NCBI RefSeq assembly: GCF_002003465.1
Contig: NZ_BDDQ01000005.1
Span: 24,948 to 88,947, forward strand
Direction: 5' to 3'
DNA from: Caenibacillus caldisaponilyticus
GTDB lineage: Bacteria; Bacillota; Bacilli; Bacillales; Sporolactobacillaceae
Length of the DNA: 64,000 nucleotides
Part shown: in pieces, positions 56,676 to 64,000 of the stretch
Layout: each line of letters opens with the position of its first letter
Numbering within the stretch: position 1 is the stretch's first letter
Notes under the pieces: generated by a model
Databases searched by the model: none
Told to the model about the DNA's origin: nothing
The model's input: only the letters and a program-made list of their open reading frames with translations
Position numbers and translations under genes: made by a program

Positions 56676-58424
56676 TTAAACTCGGACATATGCTTTGATG
56701 GTCGCAATCGTTTTGCCGACGGATTTTCCGTAAGGACGAATCGTGTATTCTTTCACGCATTCGGGAATGATGAAGGTTTCCGCATAATGGACGACAAAGG
56801 GTTCAAAGGCGCCGGTCGGACTTTCCACCACGGCTTCATCGCCTTCGACCAAGTTCAGGACGTTGACGCTACCGTTCGTTTGATGGGTCACCTTTTTGGA
56901 GAACCAATGCCGCCTTGTTTCAATAAATTCCCTTTCGTGCAAGCCCGTGCGCTCCTCGATCCATCCATCGCCTTCCGCGATTTTTTCAATGCGATTGATG
57001 AGATTTTTTTTCACCCAATCGGTGTCGCGATCCCACTGAATGACGTTTTTGCCGTGTTCCAAATGCACCGGTCTCGGCAATCCATCGAGTCCGAGGCGGC
57101 CCCAGTCCCATAATTTGAACGTAAAAATGTATGGGGTGGCGCTGATTTCCAAAACCATGCAATTCTTCCCTGAACAATGGATGGTGCCGGCGGGAATAAG
57201 AAAATGATCGTGTTTTTTTGCCGGAAACTTATTAATGTATTTATTATCATCAAAATCACCCTCGCCTCTGTTGGCTTTTTCTAAAGCGTCGAGCATTTCT
57301 TCCTTGTTGACGCCGTTCTTCAATCCCAGATAGACGCAGGCGTCTTCTTTGGCGTCGAGGAGATAATAGCTTTCGTCTTGGGTATAGGGCATGCCGAAGG
57401 TTTCCTGAATATATTCCGTCAGCGGGTGAACTTGTAAACTTAAATTTTGCCCGTCCATGGTGTCCAAAAAGTCAAAGCGAATGGGAAATTCAGTGCCAAA
57501 CCGGGCATGCACCCGATCTCCCAACAGTTCGACAGGGTGGCGAAACACGAGATTAATTGACGGAATTTCAATTCGGATATTCCCGTAGCGAAGATAGAGG
57601 CTGTTTTCTTCGGGTACACCGTCAAAGCTCCAAGCATAATTGATCTCGTTCGGATCGAGACGAAAGCGTTCTTTCATCCATTGGCCGCCCCAAACGCCCG
57701 GATCAAAATAGGGCACCAATCGGAACGGCCGGCGGACGACCTGGGCCAGTCCTTCCCGGAAGGCCGTTCCCGTCACCATTTTCGGATCATCTTTGGCGTT
57801 GGTATCCAACAAATAATCGATTTTGTCATAAAGCTTTTTTTTATGGCGATCGGCGATGCGCCATTCGAAAAAATAGCCTCGTTTATATTTTTTAAGGATA
57901 TCCTCCTCGAAATTATCCATTTTCCAATTGCCGATCTCTTTGGAGCGGTATCTTTTCTGAATCTCCCATCTGGCCAGATCGGCATAGACGAGGATATCCG
58001 GTTCATAAATCAGGCTCGCTCCGACCCCGTAAATCAGGATTAAACCGGTTTCAAAATCTCGTATTTGTTTTGTCGCCGATTCCATTTTGGCGCGATCGAA
58101 AAACTGATCGAGCGTGTGGTGCGAGAGGATGCCGAATACGCGATCATCCGTCAAGTTGTAACGCACCATCTCGGTGATTTGTTCTCCGGAAAAAGCGAAA
58201 TCGTCGGAGAGGATCAGGCAATCGGGACCGAGCGGTTCAATAAGGCCTTTTCGGATCTCGTCATATCGAATTCCCGGATAGCAATCGATGGCAACCACCG
58301 TTTTGGTCTTTTCGAGTTGATGAATTTTTTTTTGCAATTCATGGATGATCGCCGGATACCCCCGCCAAGCGTGTCCTTCCTCCATATGGATGCGGATTTC
58401 CGGACTCAGATCGTAATTCGCCAT
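56676..58424 (-). CDS. two-domain protein: kinase-like N-terminus fused to class I mannose-6-phosphate isomerase
   Basis: 582 residues. The C-terminal ~360 residues are a type I phosphomannose isomerase cupin: WGGQWMKERF, zinc ligands in LSLQVHPLTEY (Gln, His), and FLIPAGTIHCSGKNCMVLE (His, Glu), then KLWDWGRLGLDG. The N-terminal ~215 residues resemble a uridine-kinase/phosphoribulokinase-like P-loop fold (VVAIDCYPGIRYDEIRKGL, CLILSDDFAFSG), but the Walker A GxxxxGK is missing, so it may not bind ATP normally. First gene of the mannose-family PTS operon: it would turn the imported hexose-6-phosphate into fructose-6-phosphate. AGGTG precedes the ATG. Confidence 0.82.
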   Translation of the reverse strand: MANYDLSPEIRIHMEEGHAWRGYPAIIHELQKKIHQLEKTKTVVAIDCYPGIRYDEIRKGLIEPLGPDCLILSDDFAFSGEQITEMVRYNLTDDRVFGILSHHTLDQFFDRAKMESATKQIRDFETGLILIYGVGASLIYEPDILVYADLARWEIQKRYRSKEIGNWKMDNFEEDILKKYKRGYFFEWRIADRHKKKLYDKIDYLLDTNAKDDPKMVTGTAFREGLAQVVRRPFRLVPYFDPGVWGGQWMKERFRLDPNEINYAWSFDGVPEENSLYLRYGNIRIEIPSINLVFRHPVELLGDRVHARFGTEFPIRFDFLDTMDGQNLSLQVHPLTEYIQETFGMPYTQDESYYLLDAKEDACVYLGLKNGVNKEEMLDALEKANRGEGDFDDNKYINKFPAKKHDHFLIPAGTIHCSGKNCMVLEISATPYIFTFKLWDWGRLGLDGLPRPVHLEHGKNVIQWDRDTDWVKKNLINRIEKIAEGDGWIEERTGLHEREFIETRRHWFSKKVTHQTNGSVNVLNLVEGDEAVVESPTGAFEPFVVHYAETFIIPECVKEYTIRPYGKSVGKTIATIKAYVRV

Positions 58425-58444
58425 ATCGTTATCACCTGATGATG

Positions 58445-58508
58445 TAATGATATAATGTTATGACAATAACTTCACCAATAAAATATCACGGGATCTTATC
58501 CAAATCAA
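58445..58508 (-). promoter_or_regulatory. promoter and putative GntR operator of the second PTS operon
   Basis: Minus strand: -35 TTGATT (58503-58508), 17 bp, -10 TATTTT (58480-58485). Downstream TTATTGTCATAACATTATAT resembles the TTATTGTTATATCAATATGA at the GntR gene promoter (59961-59983), so both are probably bound by that regulator. Confidence 0.65.
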
Positions 58509-58596
58509 GCGTTTTTTAAAAAATTTTTCAAATTCCACTTGAAAAAGCGGAAGATAAAGAAGGGATGGAAAAGCGGCTTCTTTTTTCGGCCTAGGT

Positions 58597-59010
58597 ATTA
58601 AAGAAGCGAATGAAATGTTTAGCAGAACGACGTATCGATGTTGCCGCTTTCAACATCGGCTGATGGTCTTTCAAAAGATGATTGATGCCGTTTCAAAGCC
58701 ACTCTTGCCCGCTCATATCTCGCGTAAAGGTGTTTTCTTTTTGGGATGCGGCGGGACCATTTTCGCCAAATCGGAGCAGAACCTCCTGAAAGAGGAGAGG
58801 CGGCTAGCCAAAGGCAGCATCTTCTAACCATTGAGGCTCATAATAAAGAGCATCTGGTAGGGACCGGGGGAAATCGTCTCGGAGAAGTCGTTGCGTCATC
58901 AAACGGGAAACGCTGACTTTGCCGTTTACTTCTTTATCGCCGGCCGCGGCGTCCGCCCAATCTCTAAAACACGCGGTAAAAACTCAGCCATCCAGGATCG
59001 AGATGGTCCC
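58597..59010 (-). pseudogene. decayed coding sequence of unknown family
   Basis: One minus-strand frame reads with natural codon use as ...RDWADAAAGDKEVNGKVS, RLLRDDFPRSLPDALYYEPQ, a stop, PPLLFQEVLLRFGENG, RDMSGQEWL, a stop, then NGINHLLKDHQPMLKAA. At least two in-frame stops and no start codon make it a relic. I do not recognise the family. It lies between the second PTS operon and its regulator, so it may once have been a gene of that locus. Confidence 0.45.
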
Positions 59011-59132
59011 CATTTCGCACACAAACGCTTCCCATCGATCTGGGCTCCCATCGCCATACATGTACGGGAGGCGTCCGCAAGGGAGCAAGCCTCTAAAATG
59101 CCCGCCGCCTTTGCGGCGGAAGCGCACCAGCG

Positions 59133-59882
59133 TCAATTTTGTGTGCTGAAATCAATATAATAACGATATTGTTCGCCGATATAGAAGCATTCGGTATATT
59201 CGCGAAAATCGCCGTTTTGATTGGACGCGTGCCGCACCCTTTTAAGAATCGGCGTGTGCTCGTAAACGTTCAATTGTTCTTGCACTTCGGGATCGGGTTT
59301 GACCGCTTCCAAGTATTCCTTGACCTTCGCGATCGTAATGCCGATCTCTTTTAACATTTTATAAAAGGAGCCGTAATAATCTTCCGATGAGAGCGACAGC
59401 CGCGGATCATAAAGAATATAGGTTTTGAAAAAGACAAACACTTTGCCGTCGACGCCTCTGACCCGTTTCAGCTCGATGATGTCGGCGCCTTCTTTAATTT
59501 GCAGCTGGGCGGCCAGAAAACGATCGGCTTTGATTTTTTTCACGGAAGCCTTAATGGTAACGGGGCTTTTCCCCAATTCCTTCATTTCATAAGTAAAGCT
59601 TTTAACGTATGTATAATAGTCGCGATCGGAGAGCTTTTGTTTGTAATCCAGGACAAAGGTGCCTTTCGCCCTTTTCCGTATGAGATAGCCTTCCCAAACG
59701 AGCTCGTTGATGGCTTCCCGGACGGTGATTCGGCTGACCTGATATTGTTCGCAAAGCTCCAACTCGGAAGGAATCTTGTCGCCGGGCACCCAATGCCCCG
59801 ATTCAATTTTTTCCTTTAAATCCTCTTTGATTTGCACGTACAACGGTGCGGCATCTTTATTCGTATTTAAAGACCGGATCAT
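59133..59882 (-). CDS. GntR/HutC-family transcriptional regulator of the second PTS operon
   Basis: 249 residues: winged helix IPSELELCEQYQVSRITVRE (about 39-58) with wing RAKGTFVLD, and a UTRA domain (about 90-249). It is clearly diverged from the tandem pair at 23-25 kb. GGGAGG lies before the ATG. Encoded upstream of, and in the same direction as, the mannose-family PTS operon; similar motifs at its own promoter and at the operon promoter support local control. Confidence 0.9.
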   Translation of the reverse strand: MIRSLNTNKDAAPLYVQIKEDLKEKIESGHWVPGDKIPSELELCEQYQVSRITVREAINELVWEGYLIRKRAKGTFVLDYKQKLSDRDYYTYVKSFTYEMKELGKSPVTIKASVKKIKADRFLAAQLQIKEGADIIELKRVRGVDGKVFVFFKTYILYDPRLSLSSEDYYGSFYKMLKEIGITIAKVKEYLEAVKPDPEVQEQLNVYEHTPILKRVRHASNQNGDFREYTECFYIGEQYRYYIDFSTQN

Positions 59883-59960
59883 GGTGACCTCCCTTATGAT
59901 GGATGTGGCGAGGGTGTAGGATGAAGGACTAAAATGGATCCAATGTTTACCTATTATCTT

Positions 59961-60001
59961 ACATCATATTGATATAACAATAAAGAGCTGTTTATCGACA
60001 A
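59961..60001 (-). promoter_or_regulatory. promoter with operator-like palindrome of the GntR gene
   Basis: Minus strand: -35 TTGTCG (59996-60001), 18 bp, -10 TTATAT (59972-59977). TTATTGTTATATCAATA is partly palindromic and overlaps the -10. The rest of the gap to 60272 has no gene I can support. Confidence 0.5.
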
Positions 60002-60272
60002 AATGTATAAAAATATAACAAATGGGAACGCCTGACAAGGCTTTCGCTATTCATTATCTGAGCGGGCGTGGTGTGCGGCGGCTACTAAAATGGGCCTATT
60101 CCCGATAAAAAAGTCATAAAACGACTCCCTTATATATTGGCCGAATCTTGCGGCTCGACCGCGTTGGATGGAGCGCACCAGGAAACCGTCATTTGTAATT
60201 TTTTTACTTTTCAATGATTTTGAAGCAATATATAATGGGCTTGAACGCAATCGGAAAGAAAGGGGGGATTGA

Positions 60273-60731
60273 ATGATTCGTACGGACGTCGTGATTCGTT
60301 CCGATTTGGACCTGGTTTGGCGGGCGTGGACGGAAGCGGATCGGATTACCGAATGGTTTGCGCCGGCTGCGGAAATCGAGGCGAAAGAGAACGGCAAATT
60401 TGAGCTTTTTTTCGATCCCGCCAATAAGGACCACATGAGCACCAAAGGGTGCAAAATCTTGAAAATTGACCGACCGCATGCATTGGTCTTCGAGTGGAAA
60501 GGGCCCGATCCCTTTGCGGAGATCATGAATCAGGCCGGTGCGCTTACGCACGTTTCCGTCACCTTTGCGCCGACCGATGATGGCACGAAGGTAACCGTCG
60601 AACATACGGGTTGGGGGGAGTCGGACGACTGGGAACGCGCCAAACAGTGGCACGTTCAAGCCTGGCGGGAAGTGCTGGACAGTTTAAAATCCAGCATGGA
60701 ATCCGGCGAAGGCATTCTTTGTTGTAAATAG
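60273..60731 (+). CDS. SRPBCC (AHSA1/START-like) domain protein
   Basis: 152-residue helix-grip protein of the AHSA1 group: VWRAWTEADRITEWFAPAAE (residues ~15-34) and the late VTVEHTGWGESDDW ... WREVLDSLKS. AAGGGGGGATTGA precedes the ATG. Such proteins bind hydrophobic ligands or act as Hsp90-like cochaperones; the function here is unknown. Stands alone, with a clear terminator. Confidence 0.88.
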   Translation: MIRTDVVIRSDLDLVWRAWTEADRITEWFAPAAEIEAKENGKFELFFDPANKDHMSTKGCKILKIDRPHALVFEWKGPDPFAEIMNQAGALTHVSVTFAPTDDGTKVTVEHTGWGESDDWERAKQWHVQAWREVLDSLKSSMESGEGILCCK

Positions 60732-60764
60732 AAGAAAACGGTCGAAGAATATAGGCTCCGGGAT

Positions 60765-60797
60765 AAGAGAGTTGGAAGGTTCCATACTCTCTTTTTT
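60765..60797 (+). terminator. terminator after the SRPBCC gene
   Basis: AGAGAGT-TGGAA / TTCCA-T-ACTCTCT stem with a two-base loop and seven T. The following 350 bp (to 61144) hold no recognisable gene. Confidence 0.85.
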
Positions 60798-61144
60798 TGA
60801 ATGTAAAAGAGCGTATTCGCATCATGTGTTGCGCCTTATAACGGATTCAGCGGCAAACGACAAAACTCTTAATTGACGTGCAAGGCCATGAATTTAAATC
60901 GAACGACGTCCATCAGCGCGCATGTAATCAAGGGATCAACGGTTGACAAGCGTCTGAAGCGAAGAATGGCATGATTTTAGGACATTTTTGTGAGACCCGT
61001 TCGTCCATTTGACAGCGTTTCTTTGCATTGCAAAAAGGGAAAGGCAGCGGCAAGAAGCAAACGAAGAGATCGGAAACTCTTGAAGAGACGGACCGGCATA
61101 CCGTTCGGCAATGTATCAAAAAAGTCCCATACATTGAGGCCGGC

Positions 61145-61474
61145 TCAATGGATGGGTTCAAGGTACGTGACTTTTTTGCCATTCCGGATGGCATATTCAA
61201 TTTCCTTTTGCGTGCTTTTCCCAATATATCCGTTTACATTGATCACAAAGATTTCATCAGACATGTCGATTTTGTGATAGTGCAGCTATTCAAAAAGTTT
61301 AACTTGGTCTTCGGTGACTTCAATATGATCGCTTTGCTCGAAGAAACCGACACTCAGGACGATATAGCCTTTCAATGTCCATTGCGCCATGGCTTCCTCG
61401 AATTGTTTCTTGAATTTTGTCGAACCGCAGAGCGTGATGACCTTGGGTTTGGCATCTGGGGCTAAGTGTACCAT
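61145..61474 (-). pseudogene. nucleoside 2-deoxyribosyltransferase-like (DUF4406-type) gene with an internal stop
   Basis: Reads KPKVITLCGSTKFKKQFEEA ... EDQVKLFE, then TAG at 61286-61288, then LHYHKIDMSDEIFVINVNGY ... KKVTYLEPIH in the same frame. Together these make about 110 residues typical of small NDT-fold proteins (GST motif near the N-terminus, DEIFVIN in the centre). A GAG or CAG codon mutated to TAG explains the break. AGGAG lies 8 nt before ATG 61474. Probably inactive unless suppressed or mis-sequenced. Confidence 0.75.
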
Positions 61475-61803
61475 CAAGCTTTCTCCTATTCTAACTTTTT
61501 GTCAGATTATATCACAGGGTACCGAATTTAAAAAATATTTATACAAACTTTCGTACAAAGGGGATCGGTCCATCCGGCATCGGTCATCGCATCAGCTCTG
61601 CTTAAGATACCAACTCATCTTTATGAAAGGGCGAGGGAGGGGATAGGGCCATCATAGTTTATTGGTGAAATGATATAGATGCGTTATGCACGCTTTATTC
61701 TTTATCCTACGTAAATCTTATACTCATTATCCAGATCTATTTTTTCAAAAGAGAACGATTCATTAATGCCAGCTCAATGCCTTTTATTCATCTTTACGCT
61801 TCT
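61475..61803. other. intergenic region
   Basis: No gene or clear regulatory element recognised between the interrupted nucleoside-deoxyribosyltransferase-like gene and the ROK gene. Confidence 0.3.
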
Positions 61804-62982
61804 TTATTCCACTACGACTTTTTCGCTGGCAAAGAAATTAGAAATGGCAAATGCCGATGATCCCAAGGCGCAAGAGTAAATGCCGAGATTAGAGAATGTG
61901 ATGGTGCAAGCATCGCGATGGAATGATAACAATCTTTGTTCTAATACTCGGTTGATAGAATTGATAATCCAATCTTTTAGGAGTGAAAAACGGTTCCCAA
62001 TGATGACTTGTTGCGGATTAAACGTATTGATGATGTTGATTAATCCAATCCCAAGATGCTCTCCGATTCGGTCAAATAAATTGATGACATCGCTATTTCC
62101 CTGGTTGGCCGCTTCGATGAGATCCTCAAGGCGAATGTTTTTTGCATCCTTATAAACAGGCAATGTTTTTGCAAGCTCTAGCAGCGCACTTTCAGAAGCG
62201 TATAATTCCCAACATCCTCTATTTCCGCACCTGCATTTTTTCCCATTTATTTCAATGGTTTGATGTCCCATTTCCCCAGATATGCCAGTTGCGCCCTTAA
62301 ATAGTTTGTTATCGATAATTATACCTGTTCCAATACCGATTCCGACGCTGACATAGACGAGATTAGAAATGTTTTGTCCGGCGCCGTACAGCCGTTCACC
62401 ATGTGCCCCTGCATTGGCTTCATTTTCAATGATGACCGGGATATTAAATTCTTTATAAATTCTTTCTTTAATGTTTACTTCCCGCCAATTTAAGTTGGGT
62501 GCAAATAGAATATTTCCTTCACTGTTGACAATTCCGGGAACACCAATGCCAATCCCTATGATTCCATAAGGGCTTTCCGGAGATTTGCAGATCAATTCTT
62601 TGATGATTTTCAAAACCTCTTTAATCACGTGTGGATATTCTTGTTTGTTCAGTGTAACAAAAGCTTTTTCAATGATAATTCCTTTTAAATCAGTTAAAAC
62701 GCCGAGAATGTAATTGACACCAAGATCAATGCCGATGGAATATCCAGCATTCTTATTGAAATAAAGCATAACGGGTTTTCTTCCGCCGTTGGATTGTCCC
62801 GTACCGATTTCAAAAACATAATGTTCATTAATTAATTCTGTGACCAAAGAGGAAACGGTCGCTTTATTTAATCCGGTCGTTTTAGAAATTTGCGCTCTTG
62901 AGATGGGGCCTTTGGTTTGAATGGTATCCAGTACGATAGACTTATTGATTTTTTTTACTAGATTTTGATCACCTGTTTTCAT
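61804..62982 (-). CDS. ROK-family transcriptional repressor (XylR/NagC type)
   Basis: 392 residues: an N-terminal helix-turn-helix (GPISRAQISKTTGLNKATVS, residues ~25-44) and a ROK sugar-kinase-like domain with GIGIGVPGIVNSEG, EMGHQTIE and the zinc site CRCGNRGCWE near residue 245. As in XylR repressors it likely binds a sugar and releases its operator. Divergent from the sugar ABC binding-protein gene, which it presumably controls. Codon use is more A/T-rich than most genes here. Confidence 0.92.
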   Translation of the reverse strand: MKTGDQNLVKKINKSIVLDTIQTKGPISRAQISKTTGLNKATVSSLVTELINEHYVFEIGTGQSNGGRKPVMLYFNKNAGYSIGIDLGVNYILGVLTDLKGIIIEKAFVTLNKQEYPHVIKEVLKIIKELICKSPESPYGIIGIGIGVPGIVNSEGNILFAPNLNWREVNIKERIYKEFNIPVIIENEANAGAHGERLYGAGQNISNLVYVSVGIGIGTGIIIDNKLFKGATGISGEMGHQTIEINGKKCRCGNRGCWELYASESALLELAKTLPVYKDAKNIRLEDLIEAANQGNSDVINLFDRIGEHLGIGLINIINTFNPQQVIIGNRFSLLKDWIINSINRVLEQRLLSFHRDACTITFSNLGIYSCALGSSAFAISNFFASEKVVVE

Positions 62983-62998
62983 TTTATCACCTTAATAA

Positions 62999-63017
62999 GT
63001 TTATTTATCCAATAAAC
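62999..63017. promoter_or_regulatory. ROK operator candidate (autoregulatory site)
   Basis: Perfect palindrome GTTTATT-TATCC-AATAAAC, 17 bp upstream of the ROK start codon. Confidence 0.6.
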
Positions 63018-63075
63018 ATAATAACATAAACAACCCGTTATTTTTACATATTAGGGAAAAATATAAAATAAATTA

Positions 63076-63125
63076 TTGACAGCTAAATCAAAAAATCTAT
63101 ATACTTAATTTAGTCAATAAACAAA
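63076..63125 (+). promoter_or_regulatory. promoter of the sugar ABC operon with second ROK half-site
   Basis: TTGACA (63076-63081), 18 bp, TATACT (63100-63105), followed by TTTAGTCAATAAACAAA, whose AATAAAC matches the arm of the palindrome at 62999. Confidence 0.6.
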
Positions 63126-63266
63126 CTTTCATAAGAAATGTGGTGCTAATTTTTTAAGGGATGAGGTGAAAGCGGTAACAATGATGATTGTTGGACGCTG
63201 CTTTCGATAATCGGCAATCCGCAAGTTTGTTTAAAAATAAAACAATATTCAGAAGGGGTGTCGCAC

Positions 63267-64000
63267 TTGAAAAAAGGAAAAATCGTGTTGTTAATTATCG
63301 GGCTTATTTTATCGTTATCGTTAACAGCATGTAGCGGAGGTAAAGATTCTTCTTCTGGAACCAGCGAAAAAGGCGCCAAAACGGAAATTAAAGTGTGGCA
63401 TTACTTTACGGGTAAGCAAAAAACCGAGTTTGAAAAACTGGCTAAAGCGTATAACAAAACACAGGACAAAGTGAAAGTCGTTACGGAATATGTTCCTTTT
63501 GACGAAACCAAGAAACAATTGTCAGTCGGGGTTGCCGGAGGGACTTTGCCGGATATTGTCTTTATGGACGGTGTCGATAATGCTTCCTTTGCAGCAATGG
63601 GTGTCCTTGAGGATTTGACCGACCGCATCGACAAATGGGGACAAGCGGACAAATATTTTAAAGGACCGCTGAATTCGGCAAAATATAACGGCCGCTATTA
63701 TGGGCTTCCTTATGAGAGCAACTGCCTTGCTCTGTTCTACAACAAGGATATGTTTAAGGAAGCCGGTATAAAGGAGCCGCCCAAAACTTGGGATGAATTG
63801 AAAGCGGATGCGAAGAGATTGACGAATAATGAACATTATGGTTTCGCGATTTCAGGCGTTAAATCCGAAGAATCGACGTTCCAGTTTTACCCCTTTTTAA
63901 TCTCTGCAGGGGGAGATTACCAACAAATCAATTCTCCGGAAGGAGTTAAAGCGTTAAGCCTGTATGCTGAATTACTTAAGGACGGTTCTATGAGTAAGGA
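63267..64000 (+). CDS. sugar ABC transporter substrate-binding lipoprotein (SBP_bac_1), partial
   Basis: Begins with TTG, AGAAGGGG 7 nt upstream. Signal peptide MKKGKIVLLIIGLILSLSLT then the lipobox LTAC, so Cys 21 would be lipidated. The mature part reads KVWHYFTGKQKTEFEKLAK, VAGGTLPDIVFMDGVDN and YNGRYYGLPYESN, standard for group 1 carbohydrate-binding proteins. The frame is open to the end of the window (about 244 residues present of a usual ~430). The neighbouring ROK repressor implies an inducible sugar uptake system whose permeases lie beyond the window. Confidence 0.9.
   Translation, partial: MKKGKIVLLIIGLILSLSLTACSGGKDSSSGTSEKGAKTEIKVWHYFTGKQKTEFEKLAKAYNKTQDKVKVVTEYVPFDETKKQLSVGVAGGTLPDIVFMDGVDNASFAAMGVLEDLTDRIDKWGQADKYFKGPLNSAKYNGRYYGLPYESNCLALFYNKDMFKEAGIKEPPKTWDELKADAKRLTNNEHYGFAISGVKSEESTFQFYPFLISAGGDYQQINSPEGVKALSLYAELLKDGSMSK

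Noticed and set aside
60047..60526. Minus-strand frame ending GNRPILVAAAHHARSDNE, protein-like at its C-terminus
   Set aside because: Most of it overlaps the SRPBCC gene in antisense. I cannot link the tail to any family, so it is not called.

Overview
The window looks like the chromosome of a spore-former-type Bacillota, most likely a (moderately thermophilic) Bacillaceae related to Geobacillus/Caldibacillus. This rests on strong AGGAGG-type ribosome binding sites, GTG/TTG starts, sigma-A promoters, Bacillus-type GalT, AgaS and GntR/ROK/LacI regulators, and CRISPR repeats ending ATTGAAAC when read on the minus strand. The genus is an inference. I see no tRNA, rRNA, prophage or full IS element.

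Layout. 1-6.1 kb: 2-hydroxyacid dehydrogenase, amidase plus ACS-type MFS carrier, oligopeptide-binding lipoprotein. 6.3-14.9 kb: a Leloir galactose locus (Na+/solute symporter, small membrane protein, galK-galT-galM, LacI regulator, galE) behind a promoter with a nested palindromic operator and a cre-like site. 15-22.9 kb: orphan RelE-like toxin, a 1090-residue FtsX permease with a C-terminal extracytoplasmic domain, Nudix, GNAT, NTF2-like, macrodomain, a truncated PHP phosphatase. 23.2-32.3 kb: two tandem paralogous GntR regulators, then a galactosamine/GalNAc-type mannose-family PTS operon (agaS, deaminase-like, IIB-IIC-IID-IIA, tagatose-bisphosphate aldolase, PfkB kinase). 32.5-40.4 kb: frameshifted PRD regulator, ascorbate-type PTS IIA-IIB-IIC, phosphotriesterase-like lactonase, creatininase-family hydrolase, KDGP aldolase and SIS protein, plausibly a route for an unidentified sugar acid or lactone. 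41-44.8 kb: DUF1287-like protein and a 40-repeat CRISPR array without cas genes nearby. 45-54 kb: three ABC-2 exporter pairs. The middle one is on the minus strand with a 71-residue hydrophobic putative precursor peptide, a PqqD-M50 metallopeptidase (readable only after correcting two homopolymer frameshifts) and a small membrane protein. I regard this as the best candidate for an undescribed peptide-natural-product or signalling system. 54-60 kb: a second mannose-family PTS operon on the minus strand, led by a fused kinase-like/mannose-6-phosphate-isomerase protein and flanked by its GntR regulator. 60-64 kb: SRPBCC protein, interrupted nucleoside-deoxyribosyltransferase-like gene, ROK repressor, and the start of a sugar ABC transporter binding protein running off the window.

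Two features cross gene boundaries. A dispersed palindrome GGGGGACAGTCCCCC bounds ~123-bp elements at 21.8-25.3, 32.3 and 40.4-41.0 kb; it repeatedly abuts or overwrites stop codons. In addition, at least six genes carry a single-base indel or premature stop, three of them in A/T homopolymers within 1.1 kb. That could mean pseudogenisation, transcriptional slippage or sequencing/assembly error, and cannot be resolved from the sequence alone.
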